Source: an uncultured Candidatus Saccharibacteria bacterium (lineage in GTDB: Bacteria > Patescibacteria > Saccharimonadia > Saccharimonadales > UBA4665). Taken from it: a stretch of 64,000 nt of DNA. Shown one piece after another: positions 16,857-26,241 of the stretch. Where the stretch lies: assembly GCA_946482575.1 (NCBI GenBank), contig CAMLRZ010000001.1, forward strand, positions 1 to 64,000, in the 5' to 3' direction. The position numbers and the translations under genes were made by a program. Below the pieces are notes generated by a model. It saw only the letters and a list, made by a program, of their open reading frames with translations, had not been told where the DNA came from and made no database searches. Positions within the stretch are counted from its first letter, which is position 1. Every line of letters starts with the position of its first letter.

Positions 16857-19712
16857 TCAGTTGTTGCCGTTGTTGGTGTCAGTATTGCCATCGTTGCCCG
16901 TGTCAGTGGCGGCAGCGGTAAAGGTTACGCTTGCATCGCTCGACGAGCTATATAAGACGCTGTCTATAACGTCGGCTTTAAGTGTGGCGGAGCCGGCGCC
17001 TGTTGGCGTGTAACTAAAGGTGAGCGTACTTGGTGAGGCGCTGACGTTTTGGGCTTTAACCAGATTGCCGTTGACGTAAAGGTTCACGGTGCCGGGGAAT
17101 TTGCTGCTTGAAAGGGCGTGCGTACCTTGCGTAACGGTAACAGTGATGTTGCACACCGCTCCAACTGTACAAGATGATGGTGCCGTAAGTGTGACTGATG
17201 GCTTGGCGTCGCTACAATTGTGAACATCGTCGGTTGCTGTAACAGAGCTGTTCTTTGTTCCTACGAAGATGTCGGCAGAGTAGATGTTGGCGTTAGCGCC
17301 ACCCACAGTTTCTTTGGCGGCCTCAGGAGTACAGGAGGTAGCCAACTTGCCAGATACTTTGTCTAGGGTTTGGGCTGTGCTACCGGATTTACGGGTGTAC
17401 CACGATGGGAACAAGTCGGTGCTTGGGCTCGGTAGTACTGCACCTGAGCTGACGTTCCAGCCACGGAAGACGAACGCAGACTGCGTTTGAATGCCCGCTG
17501 GTTTTACCCAGTTAACCGGTTTAGTGTTGAGCATGTCGTGTGCGGCCTCCATGAAGCCACGGGTGAGAGGCGTTGTCATTTGCTCCATGTGTCCACCGGT
17601 AAGCTCAACGTTACGAGTGTGATAACCCACCCAGCTCACGACGGCATATTGCGTGGACCAACTGGTCATCAGACCATCGAAGTTGTCGTTGGTGGTACCG
17701 GTTTTAACTGCGAACTTCCAGCCCTTGTAGTTTTGGAACTTGTAGTTTGAACGCAAGTACGTAGCATTCGGGTCGCTCAAGACGTCATTGATGATGTATG
17801 CTGACTCGGCCTTTACTGCCTGTTTGCCGGCAGGTTGCGTCCAGGTGTATACAGACTTATTGGCCGCATCGGTAATCTTTAGGATGTAGGTCGTAGGGAT
17901 GGCCTTACCGAGGCGTCCAAGTGTCGCCAGTCCGTTAACGTGCTGGTCAAGGTGAAGGTAAGCACCGTCACCGATAGCCGATGACCCATAACATTGCGCT
18001 GTTTTGGTCAGCGTGACGTCGCCCGGTTCATAACACTGATAGGCGTTGTCGGCAGCCATCATGGCATTAGCCGTCTTGATAACCTTGTCCGTTCCCACGG
18101 TGAGCATTGCCTTTACGGCAGGCACGTTACGCGAACCAGCCAGGGCGTAGCGCAATGTGATTGCACCAGGATATTTAAAGTCATAGTCCATCAGACAGTT
18201 ACCGCCGTCGGCAGGCTTGGCCTTATTGGTACATGGGTAGCCTGGCAGTGCTGCTTGATTGTCGTAAATCACCGAACCAGCACCAGTGTTTGTCGTGTCG
18301 TTAATCATGGCCACGTAATCGTATGGCTTAAAGCTGGATCCGGGCGGAATCTTGGTTTGTGCGTAATTGATCTGTCCGTAGTCTGGGTTGTTAAAGTCAA
18401 CGCCTCCTACCAGTGTCACAATCTGCCCGGTTTGTACCTGCTCAGCAACCATAGCTTCTTGGTCACCCCCGTATCGCTTAACATTTGGCAGGTTTGCAGC
18501 AACCAGTTGCTCGGCTTTTGCCTGAAGGTTCATGTCTAATGTGGTGGTTACTTTCCAGCCACCGCGGTTCACTGTTTCAGCACCGTATTTCTTTTCTAGC
18601 TGACTCTTGGCGGCTAGCACAAAGTACGGAGCCTTAATGCCTGAGTATTTTTGCTGCAATGGCTTAACTTGCGCCAGAATATCAACTGCTTTAGCTTGCG
18701 TTGCTTGCTCTTTGGTGATGTAGCCTTGCTTGACCATCTGATCCAGGATGTAGTGCTGGCGGTCTAGTAATTGCTGTCGACCAAAAGCTTCTTCTGATGT
18801 AGCTGACGGGTTATACGTAGGTGAACTATACGGTGAGTAATAGGAGGGCGACTGCGGAATGGCGGCTAGCATGGAAGCTTGGGCTAAGGTTAAGTTCTTA
18901 GCGTCCGTGCCAAAGTAGTCGCGAGCTGCGCTTTCCACGCCGTACTCAACGCCACCGTATGGTGCGATGTTCAAGTAGCCGGTAAGAATATCATCCTTAG
19001 AGTATTCACGCTCCAGGTTGACGGCCAAGATCAGCTCTTTAATCTTGCGGGTAATAGTGCGATCTTGAGTCCAGTCCTGGTTGAGCTTTACGAGCTGCTG
19101 CGTAATAGTCGAACCACCTTCGGCCGGCCCACTGCTACCAGACAAGTTCTTGAAGGCTGCGCGTGTAATACCGCGAATACTAAAGGCGCCTTCGTTATAG
19201 AAGTCTTTATCCTCAATAGCGATGGTGGCTTCTTTCATATACTTAGAAATCTGGTCGGTTTTTACGGGGATACGTTTGACCGCGTCATAATCTTGCCACA
19301 ATACCGTTTGACCGGTTCGGTCGTAGTAGGTGATGCTGCCGCCCAGGTTGTTGCCAGAGATATCTTTAATATTTGGCAGGTCTTTGCGGAAGTATGCGAA
19401 CACACCAACCAGCAGAATGAAACAGACCACAATGCCAATACCGGCCAGCTTTAGGGCCATGATGGCACCGTCACGACTAAACCAGTACTGCATAACTCGC
19501 TTAGGATGCAGACGGTAAGCTAAGCGCTTCCATGGATTCTGCGGCAGCGTGCTCAAGTAAGCGGCACGGCGACGTGCTTTAGCGGCGCGATTGGCACGGA
19601 TGCGATCGCTAAAACTCTGATTAAATTTAATGGTGTTACCACTTTTTGTGGTAAACGTCTGCTTGCCGGCAGGTCGACGACGTGCGGCCGGCTTCTTTCG
19701 GGGAGGGTTCAT
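16857..19712 (-). CDS. Class A penicillin-binding protein (glycosyltransferase/transpeptidase)
   Basis: Polymerises and cross-links peptidoglycan. 951 residues from the ATG at 19712, with AGGAG 13 nt upstream; the long open frame upstream runs antisense into tyrS and is ignored. A very basic cytoplasmic N-terminus (1-80) precedes one transmembrane helix (86-107), GT51 domain (EDKDF from 167; GGSTITQQLVK 199-209), transpeptidase domain with S459-S-F-K462, SRN and KTGTTND motifs, and an Ig-like C-terminal domain ending in an Asp/Asn/Thr/Gly-rich tail. Ig-like and low-complexity C-termini are typical of wall-associated PBP1A in Gram-positive cells. Confidence 0.94.
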   Translation of the reverse strand: MNPPRKKPAARRRPAGKQTFTTKSGNTIKFNQSFSDRIRANRAAKARRRAAYLSTLPQNPWKRLAYRLHPKRVMQYWFSRDGAIMALKLAGIGIVVCFILLVGVFAYFRKDLPNIKDISGNNLGGSITYYDRTGQTVLWQDYDAVKRIPVKTDQISKYMKEATIAIEDKDFYNEGAFSIRGITRAAFKNLSGSSGPAEGGSTITQQLVKLNQDWTQDRTITRKIKELILAVNLEREYSKDDILTGYLNIAPYGGVEYGVESAARDYFGTDAKNLTLAQASMLAAIPQSPSYYSPYSSPTYNPSATSEEAFGRQQLLDRQHYILDQMVKQGYITKEQATQAKAVDILAQVKPLQQKYSGIKAPYFVLAAKSQLEKKYGAETVNRGGWKVTTTLDMNLQAKAEQLVAANLPNVKRYGGDQEAMVAEQVQTGQIVTLVGGVDFNNPDYGQINYAQTKIPPGSSFKPYDYVAMINDTTNTGAGSVIYDNQAALPGYPCTNKAKPADGGNCLMDYDFKYPGAITLRYALAGSRNVPAVKAMLTVGTDKVIKTANAMMAADNAYQCYEPGDVTLTKTAQCYGSSAIGDGAYLHLDQHVNGLATLGRLGKAIPTTYILKITDAANKSVYTWTQPAGKQAVKAESAYIINDVLSDPNATYLRSNYKFQNYKGWKFAVKTGTTNDNFDGLMTSWSTQYAVVSWVGYHTRNVELTGGHMEQMTTPLTRGFMEAAHDMLNTKPVNWVKPAGIQTQSAFVFRGWNVSSGAVLPSPSTDLFPSWYTRKSGSTAQTLDKVSGKLATSCTPEAAKETVGGANANIYSADIFVGTKNSSVTATDDVHNCSDAKPSVTLTAPSSCTVGAVCNITVTVTQGTHALSSSKFPGTVNLYVNGNLVKAQNVSASPSTLTFSYTPTGAGSATLKADVIDSVLYSSSSDASVTFTAAATDTGNDGNTDTNNGNN

Positions 19713-19752
19713 CCGTTTTGGTACTCCTAGCTTTCGCGATTTACTGCACTTT

Positions 19753-19781
19753 ATTATAGCTAAAAACGCGCGCGCAGCAAA
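19753..19781 (-). promoter_or_regulatory. Promoter of the PBP gene
   Basis: TTTGCT (19781-19776), 17-nt spacer, TATAAT (19758-19753) on the minus strand, about 40 nt upstream of the ATG at 19712. Confidence 0.5.
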
Positions 19782-19837
19782 CAACATAACGCACTTCGCG
19801 TGCAGGCAATCTTCAGATACGGTATACTGGTAGCATA

Positions 19838-19894
19838 ATGAAAATTTTAGACCCGATCCACCATCAGTATCTCTATACCAGTTCGGTTTTGTGA
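19838..19894 (+). CDS. Possible 18-residue leader peptide upstream of tyrS
   Basis: A TATACT box (19823-19828) is followed 9 nt later by an ATG that opens MKILDPIHHQYLYTSSVL and a TGA, ending 31 nt before tyrS. It holds two Tyr codons (19868-19870, 19874-19876) and two His codons. By position it could sense tyrosine supply. No terminator or Shine-Dalgarno-sequestering hairpin is visible between it and tyrS, so any control mechanism is unclear. Confidence 0.35.
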   Translation: MKILDPIHHQYLYTSSVL

Positions 19895-19925
19895 CAAAAA
19901 ATAACAACGAACAACAAGGATATAT

Positions 19926-21170
19926 ATGACACTTTCCGAAGAACTGCAATGGCGCGGATTCGTAAATCAAACCACTTTCAAAGATATTACCGAGCTCGAT
20001 GGTAAGCCTATCACTTTTTACTGGGGTGTAGACCCGAGCGCAACCTCTATGACCGTGGGTAATTTTGCAATTGCCATGATGGTGCGACATTTTATTAAAC
20101 AGGGGCACAAAGCTGTCTTGCTGGTGGGCGGTGCTACCGGCCTGATTGGCGATCCAGACGGCAAGGCTCAGGAACGCGACCTTAAATCTATTGATGAAGT
20201 TGCCAAAAATAAAGCAGGCATCGTGGCTCAATACCAACATATTTTTGCTGGCGAACCATTTGAGGTAGTCGACAACTACGACTGGTTTAAGAACCTCGGA
20301 TACCTGGAATTTCTGCGTGACGTGGGCAAGCACGTGCCAATGCGCCAAATGTTGGGCCGCGAATTTGTACAGAGCCGTTTGGGTGAAGGTGGTGCCGGCA
20401 TTAGCTACGCCGAATTCAGCTACTCGCTCATTCAGGGCTACGACTTTTTGCACCTCAACCGCGAGAAGGGCGTCACGCTGCAGGTTTGTGGCGCTGACCA
20501 ATGGGGTAACAGTATTGCCGGCGTGGAATTAATCCGCCGCATTACTGGCAATGAAGCTCATATTTGGTCGGCTCCATTGGTAATCAACAAGGCAACCGGT
20601 ATTAAGTTTGGCAAGTCCGAGGGCGGTGCTGTGTGGCTCGACCCAACGCTTACTACTCCTACACAGTTCTACCAATTCTGGATTAACTGCGACGATCAAG
20701 GTGTAGAAGATTACCTCAAGATTTACACGTTGTTGTCACCCGAAGAGATCACCGCTATTTTGGCTGAGCATCAACAGAATCCTAAAGCTCGCGTGGCACA
20801 GACCCGCCTGGCGGAAGAAGTAACCAAGCTAGTTCACGGCGAAACTGAAATGCTTACTGCAAAAGCTGTAACCGAATACTTAGCACACCAAGATGTTAGC
20901 CGGGCCATGGAACATGAGCTAGAGGTCTTGCGCAAGGAGCTCCCCAGCCTTAAGACGGCTGTAGGCGCTGAAATTGCGGACGCACTTGTAGAGGCAGGCC
21001 TCGCGAGCTCCAAAACAGAGGCTCGCCGTCTTATTAAGGACAATGCCGTGGCGTTGAACGGCGTAAAGGTTGCTCGGGAGCAATTTGAGGCTGCCGACTT
21101 CCAGAACGGCCGCTTGATTATGCGTAAAGGCAAAGCGTTCAAAGATTCTGCGCTTGTTGAGCTCAACTAA
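19926..21170 (+). CDS. tyrS: Tyrosyl-tRNA synthetase
   Basis: Charges tRNA-Tyr. 414 residues, class Ic synthetase: substrate-binding VGGATGLIGDPDGK, QGYDFLHL, GADQWGN, KMSKS-type loop KFGKSE, and a C-terminal S4 RNA-binding domain (about 345-405, SSKTEARRLIKDNAV). The usual HIGH signature is altered: where most bacterial enzymes read LHIGH or LHLGH this one reads MTVGN (in DPSATSMTVGNF). The ATG at 19926 has AACAAGGA upstream at normal spacing. It is followed closely by a separately promoted methyltransferase gene. Confidence 0.96.
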   Translation: MTLSEELQWRGFVNQTTFKDITELDGKPITFYWGVDPSATSMTVGNFAIAMMVRHFIKQGHKAVLLVGGATGLIGDPDGKAQERDLKSIDEVAKNKAGIVAQYQHIFAGEPFEVVDNYDWFKNLGYLEFLRDVGKHVPMRQMLGREFVQSRLGEGGAGISYAEFSYSLIQGYDFLHLNREKGVTLQVCGADQWGNSIAGVELIRRITGNEAHIWSAPLVINKATGIKFGKSEGGAVWLDPTLTTPTQFYQFWINCDDQGVEDYLKIYTLLSPEEITAILAEHQQNPKARVAQTRLAEEVTKLVHGETEMLTAKAVTEYLAHQDVSRAMEHELEVLRKELPSLKTAVGAEIADALVEAGLASSKTEARRLIKDNAVALNGVKVAREQFEAADFQNGRLIMRKGKAFKDSALVELN

Positions 21171-21173
21171 TGC

Positions 21174-21179
21174 TATACT
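21174..21179 (+). promoter_or_regulatory. -10 box of methyltransferase gene (leaderless type)
   Basis: TATACT overlapping the end of the tyrS stop region, exactly 8 nt before the ATG at 21188. Confidence 0.5.
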
Positions 21180-21187
21180 AGGGCCAT

Positions 21188-21979
21188 ATGACGAAAACAC
21201 CATCTAACGCATCGACATCAACAACTAAAAAGAAGGCTGATCAATACAACGACCCCAGCCATAACTACCTCCGTTATTGGGACGGTCGCGACTACGAACA
21301 TGCCGCCGAAGAAATGGCACTGCGTCGTTTGTTGAGCGGCAAGCATTTTAAGAACGCAGTAGACATTGGCGGTGGTTACGGTCGTTTGTGTATATTCCTC
21401 GAGAAGTACGCAAGCAAAGTTACGTTGGCTGAGCCAAGCCAGCAGCAGTTGGACATAGCCAAAGACTTTCTAAAGGGACACCCCGAGGTTGACCGCAAAC
21501 TTATGCAGGCCGACGATCTGAAATTCAAAGACGGCAGTGTTGACCTGATTACCATGATTCGCGTGATGCACCACTTGCCAGATCCTTCTACTGAACTCAA
21601 AGAAATTGCTCGTGTATTGTCAGACGACGGCTACGCCATTGTGGAAGTTGCCAACTATGCACATGGCCGCAATCGCCTAAAATATGCGCTCAAGGGCAAA
21701 AAACTGCCAGTACAGCCTGTAGACATTCGCTCTAAAGCTCATCAGAACAAAGACGAGATCGCATTCGTAAACCACAACCCACACACCGTAATCAAGCAAT
21801 TGGCTCATGCTGGCCTCAAGGTAGACCGCATTTTGTCTGTCTCCAACCTTCGTAGCCAAGGCTTGAAGAAAATTATGCCAAAGAGTGTGATGCTCGCAAT
21901 TGAAGGCATCTTGCAGCCAACGCTGGCCAATTCTTTCTTTGGCCCAAGCGTATTCTTTTTGGTTCGCAAAGCAAAATAG
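21188..21979 (+). CDS. SAM-dependent methyltransferase (class I)
   Basis: 263 residues. Rossmann methyltransferase core with motif I VDIGGGYGRLC (about 58-68), acidic motif II TLAEPS, and the post-III region DLITMIRVMHHLPDP that resembles UbiE/type-11 small-molecule methyltransferases. An N-terminal basic and Ser/Thr-rich 20-residue extension precedes the YLRYWDGRDYEH segment. A hydrophobic C-terminus (FFGPSVFFLVRKA) might touch the membrane. Substrate is not predictable. The gene has its own leaderless-type promoter and precedes recG by 53 nt. Confidence 0.85.
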   Translation: MTKTPSNASTSTTKKKADQYNDPSHNYLRYWDGRDYEHAAEEMALRRLLSGKHFKNAVDIGGGYGRLCIFLEKYASKVTLAEPSQQQLDIAKDFLKGHPEVDRKLMQADDLKFKDGSVDLITMIRVMHHLPDPSTELKEIARVLSDDGYAIVEVANYAHGRNRLKYALKGKKLPVQPVDIRSKAHQNKDEIAFVNHNPHTVIKQLAHAGLKVDRILSVSNLRSQGLKKIMPKSVMLAIEGILQPTLANSFFGPSVFFLVRKAK

Positions 21980-22032
21980 TACACATAACAGCGTGATACG
22001 CGGCGCAGCACTAGCTGTGTCATACTAAGGTA

Positions 22033-24063
22033 ATGGATCAGGATATAACTGCAGCAAAGGGAGTCGGACCGGAGCTCGCCAAGAAGTTGGCGGGTGTGGG
22101 TGTGCATACCATTGGTGACTTGGTGGAATATTTTCCACGTCGTTACGAGGATTACTCACACGTGACTCCCATTGCTCAGCTAACACCTGGTGTAGTAACC
22201 ATTAAGGCTACAATTGACCAAGTAAAAGGTCGATACGTACGCCGTGGCATGCACATTACAGAGGCATCTGCTCATGACGAGTCGGGCAGCGTGCGTTTGG
22301 TGTGGTTCAATCAGCCTTATCGCGCCAATGCCCTTAAGCCAGATCAGCCCTATTTTATATCGGGCAACTTTGAGTTGAGCCGCTCCCGGCTGGCCATTAT
22401 GAACCCCAGTGCCGAGTTGGTCAGTAGCTTCCCGGTAAACACCGCGCGGATTATTCCGGTCTACCGCGAAACGAAGGGCCTTACTAGTGTGCAAATCCGT
22501 AAGATTATGCGTGAGCTGCAGCCGCTCATTGCCGCGCAACCCGAAACGCTACCCGGCTGGCTCATTGCCGACCAGAAGGTTATTAGCCACGCTGAAGCGC
22601 TGATGGCTATCCATTTTCCAGCCACAAATAAGCAGCTGGAGCAGGCCAGGGAACGCCTGGGATTCGAGGAAGTGCTGGCGCTCACGCTGGCGGCTGTTCT
22701 TAACAAACGCGAACTACTGCGTGACACCAGCGTGGCGATTCCGTTTAATCAAGAGTTGGCGCAAAAATTTACGCATCACCTGCCATTTACCCTCACTGAT
22801 GCGCAGCGCAAAGTGGTTTGGCATATTTATCAAGACATGGCGCAAACGCAGCCAATGAACCGCTTGGTTGAGGGTGACGTAGGCTCCGGTAAAACAGTGG
22901 TGGCTGCTATGGCTGCGGTGATGGCTATAGCCGAGGGCTTCCAGGTGGCTTTGATGGCGCCCACCGAGCTGCTGGCTCGCCAACATGCCGAGACTCTCTT
23001 TAAGCTCCTGACTCCACTGGGAATGCACGACAAAGTAGCGTTGTTGGTCGGAGGCCTTAAAGCGGCTGAAAAACAGCGGGCGTATGATCGAATTGCCGAT
23101 GGAACAGTGCAGTTTATTGTGGGGACGCATGCGCTTATCCAAGAAAAAGTGGACATGCACAACTTGGGGCTGGTTATTGTAGACGAGCAACACCGCTTTG
23201 GTGTCGAGCAGCGCAAAAAGTTAATGGCAAAGGCAGGGCACATGCCGCACTTGCTGAGTCTTACGGCTACGCCGATCCCCCGCAGTCTGGCGCTCACATT
23301 ATATGGCGAGCTGGACGTGTCGATCATCGATACTAAGCCAGCTGGTCGGCAACCAATTGTGACTCAAATTTGCTCGCCTAATTCTCGCAAACAATTATAT
23401 GAAGCTATCAATAAAGAGCTCGACGCTGGCCGGCAGATGTTTGTGGTTTGTCCGTTGATCACCGAATCAACCAGCATTCAGGCGAATTCAGCCGAATCCG
23501 TATACGAATCTTTTACGACACGCGATTTTAAGAACCGCAAGGTTGGACTATTGCACGGCAAAATGAAGCCGGACGAAAAAAACGCCATCATGCAGCAGTT
23601 TGCCGGTGGTGAGCTAGATATTCTAGTATCGACCACCGTGATTGAGGTGGGCGTGGACGTGCCAAATGCCAGCATCATGCTTATTGAGGCGGCTGACCGT
23701 TTTGGTTTGGCGCAAATACACCAGCTTCGCGGCCGTGTTGGTCGTGGCCAGCATCAGGGCTACTGTTACTTGATGATGAGCGATTCATCGGCTCCGCCAC
23801 AACGCTTGCGTGCTTTGGAGCGCTCCAGTGACGGCTTTAAACTGGCCGAACTTGACCTGGAATTGCGCGGGCCTGGCGCTATTTACGGTACTATGCAGCA
23901 CGGCGCATTAGACCTCCGAATTGCCAAATTAACAGATACGGCATTAATATCAGCCGCCCGTCAGGCTGCCATAAAACTAGCCGATACCGGCGAGGATCTG
24001 TTAAAATATAAGCAGTTATATCAGCACGTGGCTGCGTTACGAGCTGTTACAAATTTGAATTAA
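22033..24063 (+). CDS. recG: ATP-dependent DNA helicase RecG
   Basis: Remodels stalled replication forks and Holliday junctions. 676 residues: N-terminal wedge with OB fold (about 1-220), helicase motor with Walker A VEGDVGSGKTVV, DEQHRFG box, TATPIPR, motif V-VI region (TTVIEVGVDVPNA, QLRGRVGRG) and a C-terminal TRG-like region. A CATACT box (22021-22026) ends 6 nt before the ATG, again leaderless type. The downstream gene starts 2 nt after the stop, so recG probably heads an operon with the next two genes. Confidence 0.96.
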   Translation: MDQDITAAKGVGPELAKKLAGVGVHTIGDLVEYFPRRYEDYSHVTPIAQLTPGVVTIKATIDQVKGRYVRRGMHITEASAHDESGSVRLVWFNQPYRANALKPDQPYFISGNFELSRSRLAIMNPSAELVSSFPVNTARIIPVYRETKGLTSVQIRKIMRELQPLIAAQPETLPGWLIADQKVISHAEALMAIHFPATNKQLEQARERLGFEEVLALTLAAVLNKRELLRDTSVAIPFNQELAQKFTHHLPFTLTDAQRKVVWHIYQDMAQTQPMNRLVEGDVGSGKTVVAAMAAVMAIAEGFQVALMAPTELLARQHAETLFKLLTPLGMHDKVALLVGGLKAAEKQRAYDRIADGTVQFIVGTHALIQEKVDMHNLGLVIVDEQHRFGVEQRKKLMAKAGHMPHLLSLTATPIPRSLALTLYGELDVSIIDTKPAGRQPIVTQICSPNSRKQLYEAINKELDAGRQMFVVCPLITESTSIQANSAESVYESFTTRDFKNRKVGLLHGKMKPDEKNAIMQQFAGGELDILVSTTVIEVGVDVPNASIMLIEAADRFGLAQIHQLRGRVGRGQHQGYCYLMMSDSSAPPQRLRALERSSDGFKLAELDLELRGPGAIYGTMQHGALDLRIAKLTDTALISAARQAAIKLADTGEDLLKYKQLYQHVAALRAVTNLN

Positions 24064-24065
24064 CC

Positions 24066-24893
24066 ATGTATTCAGGAACTACCCTTACTTCGATTTCTGG
24101 CAAAGTGCTTGGTGCTCACCAGAAAATCGACCGTTTGGCGCGCAAAGCGCTTAATTCCGTCATGCCCGACAAAGCATGGTTCCCTCGCATCAGCGACATC
24201 CTCCACTTTGAAGGTAACAACGGCCCGGATGCTATTAAGCGTAAAAGTCCGGCTCGCGACGAACCTTGGCATTATTACGCGCCATTTGACGAAACTGACA
24301 CGCAGCTCCTAGATATTATCGACGACCATTATCACCGCCTCGTGTGGGCACTCAAACACAAAGACAACGTGCGTGCTTCATTTGAGGCCGCCTGGCTGGC
24401 GCACGCAGTGGTTGATGGTTTGACACCAGCGCATCATTATCCCTATGAAGCAGAGCTTACGGAACTGCGCGGTGGCCTGGGTATTGAGAGCCGCACCACA
24501 ATCAAGCAGAAGTTGCTGATGCCTGGCGAAACACGCCGCAAACAGGTGAGCAACAACTGGAAAATGTGGGGGCCCAAGGGTTTGCTGACCACGCACGGCT
24601 TATTTGAGTGGGGTATCGCGGCTATTGTCGCTCCCATTTCGGCACGGAATAACCGTATTCGACTAAAACAAGCTGATATTGATGAGCTACAAGAGTTTGG
24701 CGTGCAAGAATTGTTCAAGCGCAAGGCGCGCGAAGTTGCCGCCCTGAACATGTACGATGCGTACTACCGAGATGGCTGGACGCCATGGCTTGCGCAACAA
24801 ACTCGACGTCATCTGGCGCCTATTATTGTGCATACCGTAACATTAATTTGGTACTCTGCAGCGCAGGAAGCCGCAGGCAAGAAGGCGAACTAG
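24066..24893 (+). CDS. Zinc-dependent phospholipase C / S1-P1 nuclease-like fold protein
   Basis: 275 residues, starting 2 nt after the recG stop and ending 1 nt before rsmD. The segment AHAVVDGLTPAHH (around residue 120) fits the H-x3-D-x3-P-x-H zinc pattern of the PLC/S1-P1 fold. Other potential ligands are present: Trp/His in EPWHYY, DDHYH, and a later TTHG. No signal peptide is seen, so it would act inside the cell or be exported by another route. The assignment rests on this pattern and on the helical character. Whether it acts on lipid, nucleic acid or nothing is unknown. Confidence 0.55.
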   Translation: MYSGTTLTSISGKVLGAHQKIDRLARKALNSVMPDKAWFPRISDILHFEGNNGPDAIKRKSPARDEPWHYYAPFDETDTQLLDIIDDHYHRLVWALKHKDNVRASFEAAWLAHAVVDGLTPAHHYPYEAELTELRGGLGIESRTTIKQKLLMPGETRRKQVSNNWKMWGPKGLLTTHGLFEWGIAAIVAPISARNNRIRLKQADIDELQEFGVQELFKRKAREVAALNMYDAYYRDGWTPWLAQQTRRHLAPIIVHTVTLIWYSAAQEAAGKKAN

Positions 24894-24894
24894 T

Positions 24895-25428
24895 ATGCGT
24901 GTTATTGCCGGTCGACTTGGCGGTCGAACCTTTAATTCACCGCAAAGTCATCGCACCCACCCCATGAGCGACAAAATACGCGGCGCGCTCTTTAACACCC
25001 TGGGCGATTTATCTGGGCTGACGGTGCTTGACGCCTTTGCAGGTAGCGGAGCGCTCAGTTTTGAGGCTATTAGCCGAGGTGCGCAGAGCGTGCTGGCTAT
25101 TGAATCGGACCGGGCAGCACAACGAACAATCGCCGACAATATCAAAACCTTAGATGTAGGCGAAGACGTGAAACTTATTTCGACTTCAGCCAATGGCTGG
25201 CTTCAAACCAATGGCAATCAGCAATTCGATGTAGTACTGCTGGATCCGCCCTACGACGATGTACAAGCGCCGCTGTTGCAACGGTTAGCAACTACCGTTA
25301 ACGAGGACGGGATTCTAGTGTTGTCATGGCCAGGTAATCAACTGGCGCCATTGTTTGAAAACTTCGAGCTAATAAAAGAGCGCGCCTATGGAGACGCGCA
25401 CCTTATTTTTTATCGCAGAACTGCTTAG
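24895..25428 (+). CDS. rsmD: 16S rRNA (guanine966-N2)-methyltransferase RsmD
   Basis: 177 residues. Opens with the family N-terminus MRVIAGRLGGR, followed by a DKIRGALFNTL block, SAM motif I LDAFAGSGALSFEAISRGA, and the catalytic DPPYD motif (about 117-121), all characteristic of RsmD, which methylates G966 of 16S rRNA in the assembling 30S subunit. The end overlaps the converging membrane protein gene by 4 bp. Confidence 0.94.
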   Translation: MRVIAGRLGGRTFNSPQSHRTHPMSDKIRGALFNTLGDLSGLTVLDAFAGSGALSFEAISRGAQSVLAIESDRAAQRTIADNIKTLDVGEDVKLISTSANGWLQTNGNQQFDVVLLDPPYDDVQAPLLQRLATTVNEDGILVLSWPGNQLAPLFENFELIKERAYGDAHLIFYRRTA

Positions 25429-26177
25429 CTCTTGGTGTCGCCCGACCCGCTAGAGTCGCCTAACACCTCGCGGATGTCGCCGCTTTGGCTTTCAGAACTA
25501 TCATCCTGAGCACTGACAGCAGCGGCTATCTGGCGGTAACGAATGGCCGGTGCGCAGTAGTACAAAATGCCCAAAATAAAGTTAGCAAATGGCACAATGG
25601 AGAACAGGAATTGTACACCTAGTAGACCCCACACGCCTTTAACTTTTTTATATTCGGCAGCTGAGGCTTTCAGGGCAGCTATAACGCCCAGATTTCGATC
25701 TACCATGTAGTATGGCGCCAGCACGACGCGTGGCAAAACAAAGAAGAATGGGATAACCAACAGCAACAGTGCTATGCTGCAAATCAGAAACATCATAATA
25801 TGTAGACCCAGCATACGCCATACAAAGGGTAGACCTGATTTTAGTGCGGGGGTGAAACCAATTTTCTCGTCTTTAGCGCTGATTAGCTGTGTTTTTATCA
25901 GCGCAGGCTCGGCAATCAACGTACAAATACCGCCCAGTATACCAAGAACGGTCATACTAATGGCGACCGAGCTGCTAACGTTACCTGAACCGTTAGGGTC
26001 TGAGTTGGCCAGCATCAGAACGTACAAAATCGCCAAGAAGAACATTTCAAATACAATTAAACCGGCAAATGTCCAGAAGTTAGCGCCTAAGGCCTCAATG
26101 CTGGGAGAAACCAACTTAAAGGCGCTTGGTAGTTTAGAAGATGCCGATGACTGCGGCGTAGAATTGTTTGCTTCCAT
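25425..26177 (-). CDS. Polytopic membrane protein, unknown
   Basis: 250 residues with about five to six hydrophobic segments: FWTFAGLIVFEMFFLAILYVLM, AISMTVLGILGGICTLI, a segment around LGLHIMMFLICSIALLLLVIPFFFVLP (split between two helices), and a C-terminal pair near VWGLLGVQFLFSIVPFANFILGILYY. N- and C-termini are Ser-rich and polar. The layout resembles membrane proteins related to glycerophosphodiester-phosphodiesterase membrane domains (YciC/DUF975-like), but I cannot assign it. AAGGAA precedes the ATG at good spacing. Confidence 0.6.
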   Translation of the reverse strand: MEANNSTPQSSASSKLPSAFKLVSPSIEALGANFWTFAGLIVFEMFFLAILYVLMLANSDPNGSGNVSSSVAISMTVLGILGGICTLIAEPALIKTQLISAKDEKIGFTPALKSGLPFVWRMLGLHIMMFLICSIALLLLVIPFFFVLPRVVLAPYYMVDRNLGVIAALKASAAEYKKVKGVWGLLGVQFLFSIVPFANFILGILYYCAPAIRYRQIAAAVSAQDDSSESQSGDIREVLGDSSGSGDTKS

Positions 26178-26241
26178 AAAATTTCCTTTTAGTTTGCTTA
26201 TGTTTAACTATCCTGGAGATTGGCTGGAAAGTCAATGGGAG

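Noticed and set aside
16857..16960. Low-complexity Asp/Asn/Gly/Thr tail of the PBP as a frameshift product
   Set aside because: It continues in frame from the Ig-like domain to a clean stop, and such tails are common at the C-terminus of wall proteins.
19713..20501. In-frame extension of the class A PBP by 263 codons antisense to tyrS
   Set aside because: The extra residues show no family features, overlap a confident tyrS gene and lie across the PBP promoter; the ATG at 19712 has a Shine-Dalgarno sequence.
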